Shown: positions 43,521 through 53,692, counted from the stretch's first letter. The stretch: DNA of 64,000 bases from an uncultured Lachnoclostridium sp. (GCA_944376715.1 CALWDO010000004.1:42364-106363), one strand, 5' to 3'. The notes: generated from the letters alone by a model not told the origin. A program made the numbers and translations.

Positions 43521-43606
43521 TCTCCCTACGTTGGCATTATCCAAATCAGGTTCCGGGTCGAGACCAGCCAGTCTCCTCTCAGCCGGCTTCAGCCAGCTCC
43601 CCGTCG
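43521..43606 (-). ncRNA. TPP riboswitch (THI element)
   Basis: On the minus strand the aptamer has all conserved blocks: GGGGAGCTGG, GGCTGAGAGGAG, GACCCGGAACCTGATTTGGA, TAATGCCAACGTAGGGA. It binds thiamine pyrophosphate and controls thiW-thiM-thiE-thiD-thiC. Confidence 0.96.
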
Positions 43607-43627
43607 CAATATTGAACTACTGTAATT

Positions 43628-43656
43628 AGTATAATGCAGCGCAGAAGATTTTGCAA
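43628..43656 (-). promoter_or_regulatory. Promoter of the TPP-regulated thi operon
   Basis: On the minus strand TTGCAA (43651-43656), 17 bases, TATACT (43628-43633), just upstream of the TPP aptamer. Confidence 0.75.
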
Positions 43657-43670
43657 CGATTTTTTGCCTC

Positions 43671-44525
43671 TTACTCCGTCCACACACTGATCCTGCTCCC
43701 GTCGCATCCCGTCACTACCGTCTGGACAGCTGTGTCCCAGACAGATACGCCTTCTTCTGCCAACAGGTCCAGTGTCTTATCCTCCGCAGGTTCGTCCTCT
43801 GAGCAGCAGATCACCGCCCAGGAAGGCTGTACAGCTTCGATCAGATCCTTCAATGCCTTCTGATATCTTCCATGGTGAGGCATCTTGATCCAGTCATGTG
43901 TCCAGTCCACCTCTGTATCCAGCATCTGACCGATCCGGGTCTTCTCGATATCCCCAGTAAAAAGGAAGCTGCACTCGCCATATGTCACACTTGCCACCAG
44001 GGACATGTCATTATCATATTCATCATCTTTGTCCTGAATTTCTATCGGATCCTCCGCCGGATATACAGTGAAAAACAATTCCCCAAACTGTTCCCGTATC
44101 GGTTCTGTCAGCCGAAGCACATCCGGATGACCTTCCAGGCACGCCAGAAATTTTGTATATTCTTCCCGGTCTCCCTCATAGTCCGGCATCCATACAGCCT
44201 CCACTTCCATCTGCTCCATAATATGGGATGCGCTTCCCACATGATCTTTATCAAAATGCGTGATCATCAGAAGATCCAGACTGTCAATTCCCCTCTTTAG
44301 CAGCTCGCTTACCAGATATGCGCCATTATCCTCATAGCCTGTATCAATCAGAACCGCTGTGTCTCCTTCCTGCAGAATAAGGGCGTCCGCCTTTCCCACC
44401 GGCAGCGCTGTGATTTTAAAACCATTGTCTATGCGTCCCACGCTTCCCACCCACTGTATCAGAAACCATGCAGCAATGAGAACCGCCGCAAGCGCTGCCG
44501 CTCCAAAATGTTGTTTTTTATGCAT
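43671..44525 (-). CDS. ComEC/Rec2-like metallo-beta-lactamase-fold hydrolase with N-terminal anchor
   Basis: A 284-residue protein with one N-terminal hydrophobic helix (AALAAVLIAAWFLIQWVG), so the enzyme domain faces outward. The MBL fold resembles the C-terminal domain of ComEC: ALPVGKADALIL, VLIDTGYEDNG, metal motif THFDKDHVGSA, LFTGDIEKTR and MPHHGRYQ. Substrate is unknown; nuclease activity is possible by relation to ComEC. GGAGG precedes the ATG. It is not linked to competence genes here. Confidence 0.85.
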   Translation of the reverse strand: MHKKQHFGAAALAAVLIAAWFLIQWVGSVGRIDNGFKITALPVGKADALILQEGDTAVLIDTGYEDNGAYLVSELLKRGIDSLDLLMITHFDKDHVGSASHIMEQMEVEAVWMPDYEGDREEYTKFLACLEGHPDVLRLTEPIREQFGELFFTVYPAEDPIEIQDKDDEYDNDMSLVASVTYGECSFLFTGDIEKTRIGQMLDTEVDWTHDWIKMPHHGRYQKALKDLIEAVQPSWAVICCSEDEPAEDKTLDLLAEEGVSVWDTAVQTVVTGCDGSRISVWTE

Positions 44526-44549
44526 TCTATCCTCCGCCGCTTACTTATA

Positions 44550-45104
44550 TTATCCTTTCAAATCCACGAAAATCGGCTCGTGTCCTACTGCCGGCAAAAA
44601 TTTGTCCCAGATTTCCTGCGATTTTATTTTCAAACTGCTGGTATTGATGCAGGGATGACACCCGAAATATGGTTCCTCATAGACCTCTCTGTCAATCGCC
44701 AGCTGCACCTGTTTTTCTCTGTCATTCATCAGTCCTAAGATACTTACCGATCCCGGCGTCAGATCCAGAATCTGTTCCAACAGTTCCGGACTCCCGAAAG
44801 AAAGCCTCGGAGAATGGATCTGCGCGCAGAACTCCCGGGTAACAAAGCGTTTCTTTCCCGGCATCAGCAGCAGATAAAATTTTGTCTTCTGACTGTTAGT
44901 CAGAAACAGGTTCTTACAGATGTCGATCCCAAGCAGTTCGTCTACGCCCCTGCAGTCATCCACCGTCATGGCTGCCTCGTGGTCCACCCTCTGGTAACGG
45001 ATCCCCAGTTCATCCAGCAGGTCATAGGTACGGATTTCTTTTTCCAGCCGCCCGCTGGTATCCGCTGGCCTTCCCTCATATATATGTCTGTCCAAATTAA
45101 TCAT
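44550..45104 (-). CDS. proX: YbaK/ProX-family aminoacyl-tRNA deacylase (prolyl-tRNA editing type)
   Basis: A 184-residue free-standing editing-domain protein that likely hydrolyses mischarged alanyl-tRNA-Pro. Marks: YDLLDELGIRYQRVDHEAAM, KNLFLTNSQKTKFYLLLMPG with a lysine of the active site, SPRLSFGSPELLEQ, and GSVSILGLMNDREKQVQLAID. The length and ending fit the ProX (prolyl-tRNA synthetase-associated domain) branch. The substrate is inferred. Confidence 0.88.
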   Translation of the reverse strand: MINLDRHIYEGRPADTSGRLEKEIRTYDLLDELGIRYQRVDHEAAMTVDDCRGVDELLGIDICKNLFLTNSQKTKFYLLLMPGKKRFVTREFCAQIHSPRLSFGSPELLEQILDLTPGSVSILGLMNDREKQVQLAIDREVYEEPYFGCHPCINTSSLKIKSQEIWDKFLPAVGHEPIFVDLKG

Positions 45105-45214
45105 CCGTGTTCTGTCCTTTCCTGTCGTACCATGTTTTAGATATCATCTTAACATATGCCGCATCTGCGGGCAAGAAAATGTGCCTCCTGAACAATTATG
45201 ATTTCAAAATGGTA

Positions 45215-45265
45215 TTGACAATATCGATATTCGATATTATACTGTCATTATCGAATATCGATATT
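45215..45265 (+). promoter_or_regulatory. padR promoter overlapped by a 17-bp perfect inverted repeat
   Basis: Plus-strand TTGACA (45215-45220), 17 bases, TATACT (45238-45243). AATATCGATATTCGATA (45220-45236) is the exact reverse complement of TATCGAATATCGATATT (45249-45265), separated by 12 bases. The repeat fills the spacer and flanks the -10, so the bound PadR dimers would block polymerase. It is very probably the PadR operator, giving autoregulation. Confidence 0.85.
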
Positions 45266-45284
45266 ATTAAAGAAGGAGATTCGC

Positions 45285-45617
45285 ATGGCAAGAGAACAAT
45301 TCCAGAGTCTCAGCGAACAGATGTATTATATTCTGCTTTCCCTCTGGGAAGAACAGTGCGGAGCAGACATTTCCAGGCAGGTCATCGAACTGTCCGGAGG
45401 ACGCATACGGATCGGTCCGGGTACCCTTTATACACTTCTCGCCCGGTTTGAAGAGCAGCAGATGATCCGCCAAACTGCCTGTGAAGGCCGGAAACGTTAC
45501 TACATCATCACAGAAAAAGGCAGGCAGATGCTTAAGACAGAATATCAGCGCCTGCAGACGCTGATCCGGGACGGCGCGCCTTATCTGGCAGAAAAGGAGG
45601 GAGTATCAAATGAGTAA
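45285..45617 (+). CDS. PadR-family transcriptional regulator
   Basis: A 110-residue winged-helix repressor of the short PadR type. It shows LSEQMYYILLSLWEEQCGADISRQV, RIRIGPGTLYTLLARFEEQQMI (recognition helix), and GRKRYYIITEKGRQML (wing). GAAGGAGA lies before the ATG. The gene overlaps the DUF2812 gene by 8 bases. Likely controls that pair through the inverted repeat at 45220-45265; PadR members often sense drugs or envelope stress. Confidence 0.94.
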   Translation: MAREQFQSLSEQMYYILLSLWEEQCGADISRQVIELSGGRIRIGPGTLYTLLARFEEQQMIRQTACEGRKRYYIITEKGRQMLKTEYQRLQTLIRDGAPYLAEKEGVSNE

Positions 45618-46491
45618 GAAATATGTAATGATCAATTTCCTGGCACATGAATCAGACGCTTTGAAAAACTATCTGGAAGACATGGCCCTGCAGGGCTGGA
45701 AGCTGGAAAAAATGGGAAATGTATTCCTGCATTTCACATCCTGTCCTCCGCATCCCGTCCGTTACTGTGTGGAGATCATGGAGCGCCCCAGCGTCTACGC
45801 ATCCAATCAGACTCCCGGGCAGAAAGGATACCGGGAATTCTGTGAAGAGGCCGGTTGGGATTATGTTGGTTACAGCGGATATTTTCACATTTTCCGCACG
45901 GAAGATCCTGATGTGCCCGATGTGGAAACAGATCCCGAGGTGCGTTTCCAGCATATTATCCAGGCCGAAAACAGCAACAGCAAAATGATAGCTCTCCTCT
46001 TTGGCCTGATCGCTCTCCTGAACCTGTTCGCCTGTTACCAGAATAGATCTGTTTTTAATGTCAATGGGCTCTGCTTATTGCTGCTGCTTGGAGCATCCGG
46101 CTACACCATCGGAAGTTTCCTGATCTGGAAGCGCCGGGCGGACATCTCTCTGTCTGCAGCCGGAACGCTGCCCTCTGCCAACTGGAGAATGATCCGCCTG
46201 AAAAATACCTGCTGGACCGCGGGGATTTTGGCAATCGCTTGCATCTATATTGCCTGGACATTAGGATCGATCTCTTCTTCGGAGTATTTTTCTTACGCAG
46301 TCATTGGATTTGTGATCTGGCTTCTTTTCTTCTTTCTGCTGCTGCTTTTCTTTTCCAGATTGCTGCGCTGGCTCAGGGAGAAAAAAGCATTTTCCAACCG
46401 TATGAATATTCTGATTTACTGGGGAAGCGGTCTGATACTTCTGCTGGTTCTTCTCGGAATCATTATAACAGTCATCTTAAGATTATCTTAA
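45610..46491 (+). CDS. DUF2812 membrane protein
   Basis: A 293-residue protein: an N-terminal cytosolic DUF2812 domain (about 1-115) with AHESDALKNYLEDMALQGWK, EEAGWDYVGYSGYFHIFR, and four membrane helices after 125 (IALLFGLIALLNLFACY, GLCLLLLLGASGYTIGSFLI, TCWTAGILAIACIYIAWTL, VIGFVIWLLFFFLLLLFF, plus a last one). DUF2812 genes are usually next to PadR genes; the role is unknown. GGAGG precedes the ATG. Confidence 0.88.
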   Translation: MSKKYVMINFLAHESDALKNYLEDMALQGWKLEKMGNVFLHFTSCPPHPVRYCVEIMERPSVYASNQTPGQKGYREFCEEAGWDYVGYSGYFHIFRTEDPDVPDVETDPEVRFQHIIQAENSNSKMIALLFGLIALLNLFACYQNRSVFNVNGLCLLLLLGASGYTIGSFLIWKRRADISLSAAGTLPSANWRMIRLKNTCWTAGILAIACIYIAWTLGSISSSEYFSYAVIGFVIWLLFFFLLLLFFSRLLRWLREKKAFSNRMNILIYWGSGLILLLVLLGIIITVILRLS

Positions 46492-46556
46492 TGCAACTAT
46501 CTGTTTTTTCACTGGCTTTTTCTCCTCGTATCTGGTAGAATGAAAGCGGTGATGTT

Positions 46557-47477
46557 ATGGAACGAAAGACGAACAAAAAAACAAATCATAAAAAGGCAGT
46601 CCAGCAGCCACGCGCCGGGCGCGTCTCTTCGTCGAGGACGGGACGCAGGCCCACAGCGGCGCAAAAGCAGCGCAGACGGGAGGTCGCCCGCAGGCAGCGG
46701 ATCCGTTATCTGCTCCTGGGATTGGGGCTGGGGCTGGCAGCCTGCCTGTTAATCTTCAGCGTCTGGAAACTGGTAAGTATCTTTACCGGATACAGCGCGG
46801 CAGATAAAGAATACGAGGACCTTCGCCAATATGTTCTGGAAGAACCGGTATCTCCCGATGAGGCAGAAACCGAAAGTGTAGAGACAGAAGACGGAGAGAC
46901 CACGGAACAGATTACAGTTCCCATGGAACGCATCGATCTGGCCTCTTTACAGCAGATCAACTCCGACGCGGTAGGATGGATTGAGATTCCGGGCACTGTG
47001 ATCAGCTATCCTCTGGTACATACCACGGACAATGTATATTATCTGACTCATACCTTCCGGAAGGAAGAAAGCCGGAGCGGCAGTATCTTCATAGAACATG
47101 CCAACAGTCCGGATTTCTCGGATCTGCATACGATCATCTATGGACACAACATGAAAAACGGTTCCATGTTCGCGGGATTGAAAAACTACAGGAATGAAAG
47201 CTATTTTGAAAACCATCCTTATATCTATGTGGATTTAGAAGACGGCTCTCACTGCTACCAGATTTTTTCCTGCCATGAAGCCCCGGTCACCGATATTTCC
47301 TATACGATCGGGTACGCGGCAGATGACGTTTATGCATCTTTCTTAAATGAGATCAAGGCATCCTCTTTGTATGACACCGGAGTAGATGTTGGAACTGGCG
47401 ATTCCGTTATTACGCTGTCCACCTGCACTTCCAACGATGCAAACCGCTTTGTCGTACATGCAAAAAAAATATATTGA
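46557..47477 (+). CDS. srtB: Class B sortase
   Basis: A membrane transpeptidase that attaches proteins to the cell wall. A very basic N-terminus (about 1-48) precedes one membrane helix (YLLLGLGLGLAACLLIFSVW), then an acidic linker. The catalytic domain has VGWIEIPGTVISYPLVH, IIYGHNMKNGSMF with catalytic His near 200, and ITLSTCTSNDANRFVVHAK with Cys near 290 and Arg. The fold and spacing match SrtB. No substrate with an obvious sorting signal is seen in the window. Confidence 0.94.
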   Translation: MERKTNKKTNHKKAVQQPRAGRVSSSRTGRRPTAAQKQRRREVARRQRIRYLLLGLGLGLAACLLIFSVWKLVSIFTGYSAADKEYEDLRQYVLEEPVSPDEAETESVETEDGETTEQITVPMERIDLASLQQINSDAVGWIEIPGTVISYPLVHTTDNVYYLTHTFRKEESRSGSIFIEHANSPDFSDLHTIIYGHNMKNGSMFAGLKNYRNESYFENHPYIYVDLEDGSHCYQIFSCHEAPVTDISYTIGYAADDVYASFLNEIKASSLYDTGVDVGTGDSVITLSTCTSNDANRFVVHAKKIY

Positions 47478-47523
47478 TTGATCCCGCCGCCAGGCGGTAT
47501 ATATGGAACTCTATACAAAAGAA

Positions 47524-47559
47524 GCCCTTCGGCCGCAGGCATTTATCCGGTCGGAGGGC
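47524..47559 (+). terminator. Terminator after srtB
   Basis: Stem GCCCTTCGGCCG/CGGTCGGAGGGC with two mismatched or G-T positions and a 12-base loop, followed by TCTTAACGCTCTTTT. Confidence 0.6.
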
Positions 47560-47611
47560 GTCTTAACGCTCTTTTAAAATGTCATATTATAACACAGGAG
47601 TAATAATCAAT

Positions 47612-48562
47612 ATGGAATCTTTTTTATTTAGTTTGAACGCCACCATGCCCGTCTTTCTGGTTATGATCCTGGGATGGATCCTCATGCGGATTCATTTCTT
47701 CAGCGAAGATTTTGTTAAAGTCGCGGATAAATATGTCTTTAAAGTAGCCTTGCCGGTACTGCTCTTTGAAGATATCGCCACCGCAGATATCACAGAGGTC
47801 TTTGACCTTACTTTCATTCTTTTCTGTATGCTCTCCACCATTGCCATGTTCCTGGCCATCTGGGCCTTAAGCGCTCTGCTGATCCGGGACAAATCCATGG
47901 TAGGCGCCTTCGCACAGGGCGCTGCCCGAGGAAGCGCCGCCATTCTGGGAATCGCATTCGTACAAAATATCTACGGCGAACCCGGTATGGCTCCGCTTAT
48001 GATCGTATCCGCAGTCCCTTTTTACAACATCCTGTCAGTAGTGATCCTGACTTTCGGCTCCAGGGACCAGATCGGAATGGACAAAAAATCCCAGATCCGC
48101 GCCGCCTGTATCGGGGTTGCCAAAAATCCCATCATATGGGGCATCCTTGCCGGACTTCCATTTGCTCTTTTGCATATCCGGATACCTGCCATCCCCTCCA
48201 CAGCCATCTCTTATGTGGCGAACACCGCGACTCCTGTCGCCCTTCTGACCATCGGAGCCGGTTTCCAGGGACGCAAAGCCCTTTCCAAACTGAAGCCCGC
48301 ACTGGCGGCCAGTTTCATTAAACTGATCGGAATTCCGGCAGTCTTTTTCCCCATAGCCCTTCATTTTGGATTCCGGGGAAGCGAACTGGTAGCGATTCTG
48401 ATCATGCTGGGTTCCCCAACTACCGTCTCCTGCTATATTATGGCAAAAAATATGGGGAACGATGAAGTGCTGACTTCCAGCATCATTGTCCTTGCCACTC
48501 TGTTTTCTTCTATAACTTTAACCGGCTGGATCTGGTTTTTGCGTACGCAGGGCCTGATCTGA
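47612..48562 (+). CDS. AEC-family transporter
   Basis: A 316-residue, ten-helix membrane protein of the auxin efflux carrier family, whose bacterial members move malate, citrate or other organic acids. Marks: MPVFLVMILGWILMRI, FKVALPVLLFEDIA, AQGAARGSAAILGIAF, PVALLTIGAGF, MLGSPTTVSCYIMAKNM. ATG at 47612 has CAGGAG upstream, whereas the first ATG at 47579 has none and lies in the terminator tail. The substrate cannot be told. Confidence 0.9.
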   Translation: MESFLFSLNATMPVFLVMILGWILMRIHFFSEDFVKVADKYVFKVALPVLLFEDIATADITEVFDLTFILFCMLSTIAMFLAIWALSALLIRDKSMVGAFAQGAARGSAAILGIAFVQNIYGEPGMAPLMIVSAVPFYNILSVVILTFGSRDQIGMDKKSQIRAACIGVAKNPIIWGILAGLPFALLHIRIPAIPSTAISYVANTATPVALLTIGAGFQGRKALSKLKPALAASFIKLIGIPAVFFPIALHFGFRGSELVAILIMLGSPTTVSCYIMAKNMGNDEVLTSSIIVLATLFSSITLTGWIWFLRTQGLI

Positions 48563-48611
48563 AGCCTTCCCTCATACTTTCCGCCGCCTTCCTATTTTGA
48601 ACGGCCTGTGA

Positions 48612-48651
48612 TATAATGTAACGTAACAGTTCAGGACGCGTGAACTATTAC
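48612..48651 (+). promoter_or_regulatory. -10 element and 11-bp inverted repeat upstream of the murL-like gene
   Basis: TATAAT at 48612-48617 is followed by GTAACAGTTCA (48623-48633) and TGAACTATTAC (48641-48651), reverse complements except for one base, with a 7-base gap. The -35 region (TTCCTA) is poor, which would suit an activated or repressed promoter. Confidence 0.5.
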
Positions 48652-48677
48652 AATGTTCAGAAAAAAGGAGCCTTTCT

Positions 48678-50063
48678 ATGAAAACCTACGAATCCTGCCG
48701 GCATGAATTTCCGGTCTTTTTGTATAAAAATTTTACGGTGGAGGATGAAAACTCCGAACTGCGGGTAACCTACCATTTTGAAATCCCCGGATTGTCCTCC
48801 TTTGACCCTGTATGGCGTTTCCCGAAAAAGGATACTGTGTCCCTTCAGATCGAAGAAAACCTTACCCTTCAGAAAATGCTGTTTTCTCTTGGTATGGTAG
48901 AACTGATCAGTTACTGGAAGATCGCCTGCCCGCCGGAAGTCAGAGTCCTGTGCGGTCCCCTGACCCCGGAACAGATCCGCTGGTGGAAAGATCTGTACTT
49001 TCTTGGACTGGGTGAATTTTTCTATACCAATGGAATTCACGCCGATCCGGATACTTTTATGGATCTGCACGCGGAAACCGGGCATCTTCCCGGAGTTCCC
49101 CGCCCTGCTTCAGAGGCAGACGGATGTCTGATCCCTATCGGCGGCGGCAAAGATTCCGCCTGCACGATCGAGCTGCTGAAAAAAAGCGGTTTGAAATTAA
49201 AAACCTATATTATTAATCCCAGGGGAGCCACATTGGAAACAGTCCGCGTCTCCGGCCTGCCCATGGATGACAGCATCCATGCCGGTCGCACCCTGGACAA
49301 ACGGATGCTGGAACTGAATCAGCAAGGCTATTTGAACGGACATACGCCCTTCTCCGCACTTGTGGCTTTTTCTTCTCTGATTACGGCATATCTGCACAAT
49401 TTAAAATATATTGCCCTGTCCAATGAAGCCAGCGCCAACGAGAGCACTGTGGCCGGAAGTACCGTCAATCATCAGTACTCCAAAAGTTTTAAATTCGAGC
49501 AGGATTTTCACAACTACGAGAAAGAGTACATTCAGAGCGGCATCTACTATTTCAGTATGCTTCGTCCTCTGTCGGAATTCCAGATCGCCGAATATTTTTC
49601 CAGGCATCCTGCGTACCATGAGATTTTCCGCAGCTGCAACGTAGGAAGCAAACAGGATATCTGGTGCGGTCACTGCCCCAAATGTCTGTTTGTCTTTCTG
49701 ATTCTTTCTCCATTCCTCAGCCACAGACGGCTGACAGAGATTTTCGGTACAGATATGCTGGAGGATACTTCCATGTTGGAAGATTTCCGGAAATTAACCG
49801 GACTGACAGAAGAAAAACCATTTGAATGCGTGGGAAGCCGGGATGAGGTAAACGCCGCCATCTGCCTGACGCTCGAACAAATGGAGGCTTCCGGCGAGGA
49901 GCTGCCTGCCCTGTTGAAATGGTACCGCGCGCAGCCGCTTTTTGAATCCGCGTTTCCACACCGGCACGACTATGATTCTTTTTACGACAGGAATCATCTG
50001 CTGCCGCCTGCGTTTTTAAAGATATTATCCGATGAATGTTATGGAGGAGCACTGCCTTGCTGA
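48678..50063 (+). CDS. murL: MurL-like UDP-MurNAc-L-Ala-L-Glu epimerase
   Basis: A 461-residue protein with a PP-loop GGGKDS (155-160) that resembles MurL, the enzyme described from Xanthomonas that epimerises the terminal L-Glu of UDP-MurNAc-L-Ala-L-Glu to D-Glu with ATP. Other marks: ALSNEASANESTVAGSTVNH near 247-265, QYSKSFKFEQDF, and CGHCPKCLFVF (330-340), a metal-binding-like cluster. Its stop overlaps a MurD-like ligase gene. The pairing with a MurD2-like enzyme supports the call. GGAGCC precedes the ATG. Assignment rests on remembered family patterns, not a search. Confidence 0.8.
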   Translation: MKTYESCRHEFPVFLYKNFTVEDENSELRVTYHFEIPGLSSFDPVWRFPKKDTVSLQIEENLTLQKMLFSLGMVELISYWKIACPPEVRVLCGPLTPEQIRWWKDLYFLGLGEFFYTNGIHADPDTFMDLHAETGHLPGVPRPASEADGCLIPIGGGKDSACTIELLKKSGLKLKTYIINPRGATLETVRVSGLPMDDSIHAGRTLDKRMLELNQQGYLNGHTPFSALVAFSSLITAYLHNLKYIALSNEASANESTVAGSTVNHQYSKSFKFEQDFHNYEKEYIQSGIYYFSMLRPLSEFQIAEYFSRHPAYHEIFRSCNVGSKQDIWCGHCPKCLFVFLILSPFLSHRRLTEIFGTDMLEDTSMLEDFRKLTGLTEEKPFECVGSRDEVNAAICLTLEQMEASGEELPALLKWYRAQPLFESAFPHRHDYDSFYDRNHLLPPAFLKILSDECYGGALPC

Positions 50064-51388
50064 AACTACTGCACGCTTTGATTGAACAGAAAAATGTCCT
50101 GGTTCTTGGATACGGACGGGAAGGGAAATCCACGCTGCGCCGTCTTCTGCAGGCCGGAGGCGCCGCTTCCGTCACTGTGGCAGATCAAAATGAAGTTCAT
50201 CCGGAGGATGGATCCGTCTCCGTTATATCCGGCCCGGATTATCTGAATATTCTGGACCGCTATGATCTTGTATTCAAGAGTCCGGGGATTGTGCTTCCAA
50301 AACCGCCAGAGTCATATACATGCCGCATTACTTCTCAGATGGAGGTCTTTTTTCAGGCTTACCGGGACCGTATCATAGGCATCACCGGGACCAAGGGAAA
50401 GAGTACTACCACTACTCTGCTCTATCATATTCTGAAAGAAAGCGGACGGGACGCCGTACTTGCCGGAAATATCGGCATTCCGGCCTTTGACATTCTGGAA
50501 GAGATCGGACCGGATACTTCTATTATCTGCGAACTGTCCTGCCACCAGCTGGAATATATCCATGTATCACCCCACATGGCCGTCCTTCTGAATATCCATG
50601 AAGAACATCTGGACCATTATGGCACCATGGAAAAATATGTACATTCCAAACAGCAGATTTATCTCCACCAAAAGCCGGATGATCTGCTGCTCTGCGGGAT
50701 AGACGTGCTTCCGGCAAAAGGTACCTGCCAGTCACAGATCTATACCGTTTCCGACGCAGATGCCAAGGCAGACATATGTCTTACAGGGACATGTATTTAT
50801 TTTGGACAGAGCAGCTATCAGATACCCGTAAATGATATCCACCTTTTAGGACATCACAATCATATGGACATTGCCTTTGTCTATGCTGTCTGCCAGATGC
50901 TGAATCTTCCTGACAAAGAGTTTGACCAGGGGCTGAAGAGCTATGAACCGCTCCCCCACCGTCTGCATTTTGCCGGTATCCGGGACGGAGTGCGTTACTA
51001 TGACGATTCTATCTCCACCATCTGCGACACCACAATCCAGGCGCTTAAAAGCGTCCCATCTGTGGGAAGCGTCCTGATCGGCGGTATGGACCGGGGAATT
51101 GACTATGGAGATCTGATCCGTTTCCTGTCGGAAGACCCGGTGCCGCATATCATTCTGATGGAAGCCACCGGAAAACGTATTCTGGATGAAATCCAGCATG
51201 ATTATCCGGATTTCCGGCATCCGGAACGGCTGCATCCTGTGCAGGATTTAAAAGAGGCGGTCGCCTGCGCCAGAGAAGTGACGCCGAAAGGCTCCGCCTG
51301 CATCCTGTCTCCTGCCGCCGCCAGCTACGGTATCTTCAAAAACTTTGAAGAACGGGGAGACCGGTTTATTCAATATGTATTTTCCTGA
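50057..51388 (+). CDS. murD2: MurD2-like UDP-MurNAc-L-Ala glutamate ligase
   Basis: ATP-dependent Mur ligase of 443 residues. Start is TTG at 50057, with GGAGGA 8 bases upstream, overlapping the murL stop. Marks: VLVLGYGREGKSTLRRL, GITGTKGKSTTTTLLYHIL (P-loop), CELSCHQLEYI, NIHEEHLDHYG, EPLPHRLHF, YYDDSISTICDTTI and LSPAAASYGIFKNFEERG. Ordinary MurD has DSKATN where this has DSISTI; the lost Lys fits MurD2 enzymes, which add L-Glu rather than D-Glu. Coupling to the MurL-like gene supports that. It may be in addition to a normal MurD elsewhere. Confidence 0.85.
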   Translation: MLKLLHALIEQKNVLVLGYGREGKSTLRRLLQAGGAASVTVADQNEVHPEDGSVSVISGPDYLNILDRYDLVFKSPGIVLPKPPESYTCRITSQMEVFFQAYRDRIIGITGTKGKSTTTTLLYHILKESGRDAVLAGNIGIPAFDILEEIGPDTSIICELSCHQLEYIHVSPHMAVLLNIHEEHLDHYGTMEKYVHSKQQIYLHQKPDDLLLCGIDVLPAKGTCQSQIYTVSDADAKADICLTGTCIYFGQSSYQIPVNDIHLLGHHNHMDIAFVYAVCQMLNLPDKEFDQGLKSYEPLPHRLHFAGIRDGVRYYDDSISTICDTTIQALKSVPSVGSVLIGGMDRGIDYGDLIRFLSEDPVPHIILMEATGKRILDEIQHDYPDFRHPERLHPVQDLKEAVACAREVTPKGSACILSPAAASYGIFKNFEERGDRFIQYVFS

Positions 51389-51395
51389 ACAATAC

Positions 51396-51424
51396 GCCGC
51401 TGCCGGAAAACTTCCGACAGCGGC
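51396..51424. terminator. Hairpin between convergent murD2 and glpK
   Basis: Stem GCCGCTG/CAGCGGC with an inner part CCGGA.. TCCG, between convergent genes. The following T run is weak on the plus strand. Confidence 0.6.
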
Positions 51425-51453
51425 ACTGTTATATCTGCTATGCTATATCCAGT

Positions 51454-52983
<1,530 letters not shown>

Positions 52984-53571
52984 CTATTTGGACAGTTCGA
53001 CAATGATGTCCACGCAGCCTTCAATACCGAATTCACTGCTGTCCAGGCACAGATGGTAATTCTGAGAGAGTCCCCATTCCCTGTCTGTATAATAACGGTA
53101 ATTGACGCTTCTCTTTTTATCTTTATCCATCAGACGCTTTTCCGGTTTTTCAGAAGTTTCACCGTACAGCCGTACGATCCGCTCCGCCCGGTCTTTCAGC
53201 GGCGCATGGACAAATACATGGAGACAGTCTCCCCGGTCTTTGAGAATATAGTCCGCGCATCTTCCCACGATCACGCAGTTTCCTTTCTCCGCCAGATCCA
53301 GGATGATCTTTCTCTGTTCCATCCAGATATAGTCCTGCATGGCCATACCGTTTACCGTTCGTCCCAGAAACGCATAAGAGAAAAGGCTGTTTCCGGGCGC
53401 CTGCTCTCCGTACCTCTCGATAAACCCCTTGGAAAAGCCGGTCCCCTCCGCGATCTTTTCAATCAGGTCCTTGTCATAATACTCATACCCCAGTTTGTCG
53501 GCCACCAATTTGGCGATCGTCCTTCCGCCGCTCCCAAATTCCCGGCTGATAGTGATAATACGTCTGCTCAT
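52984..53571 (-). CDS. Cytidylate-kinase-like family protein
   Basis: A 195-residue P-loop-related protein: RIITISREFGSGGRTIAKLV at the start (a variant loop GSGGRT instead of GxxGxGK), YYDKDLIEKIAE, CVIVGRCADYILKD, HVFVHAPLKDRAERIV. This family is widespread in Clostridia and is separate from the essential Cmk; a nucleotide kinase role is inferred. ATG at 53571 has AAGGGGG 7 bases before it. Confidence 0.88.
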   Translation of the reverse strand: MSRRIITISREFGSGGRTIAKLVADKLGYEYYDKDLIEKIAEGTGFSKGFIERYGEQAPGNSLFSYAFLGRTVNGMAMQDYIWMEQRKIILDLAEKGNCVIVGRCADYILKDRGDCLHVFVHAPLKDRAERIVRLYGETSEKPEKRLMDKDKKRSVNYRYYTDREWGLSQNYHLCLDSSEFGIEGCVDIIVELSK

Positions 53572-53692
53572 ATACATCCCCCTTTTCCCTGAATGATACT
53601 TTTGCTGACTTTATTGTACCACAACGGTCCAAGGATTGCAAAAAACAACGAATCTCTGTTACAATATAAAAAAACAACATGGAGCAAGACTT

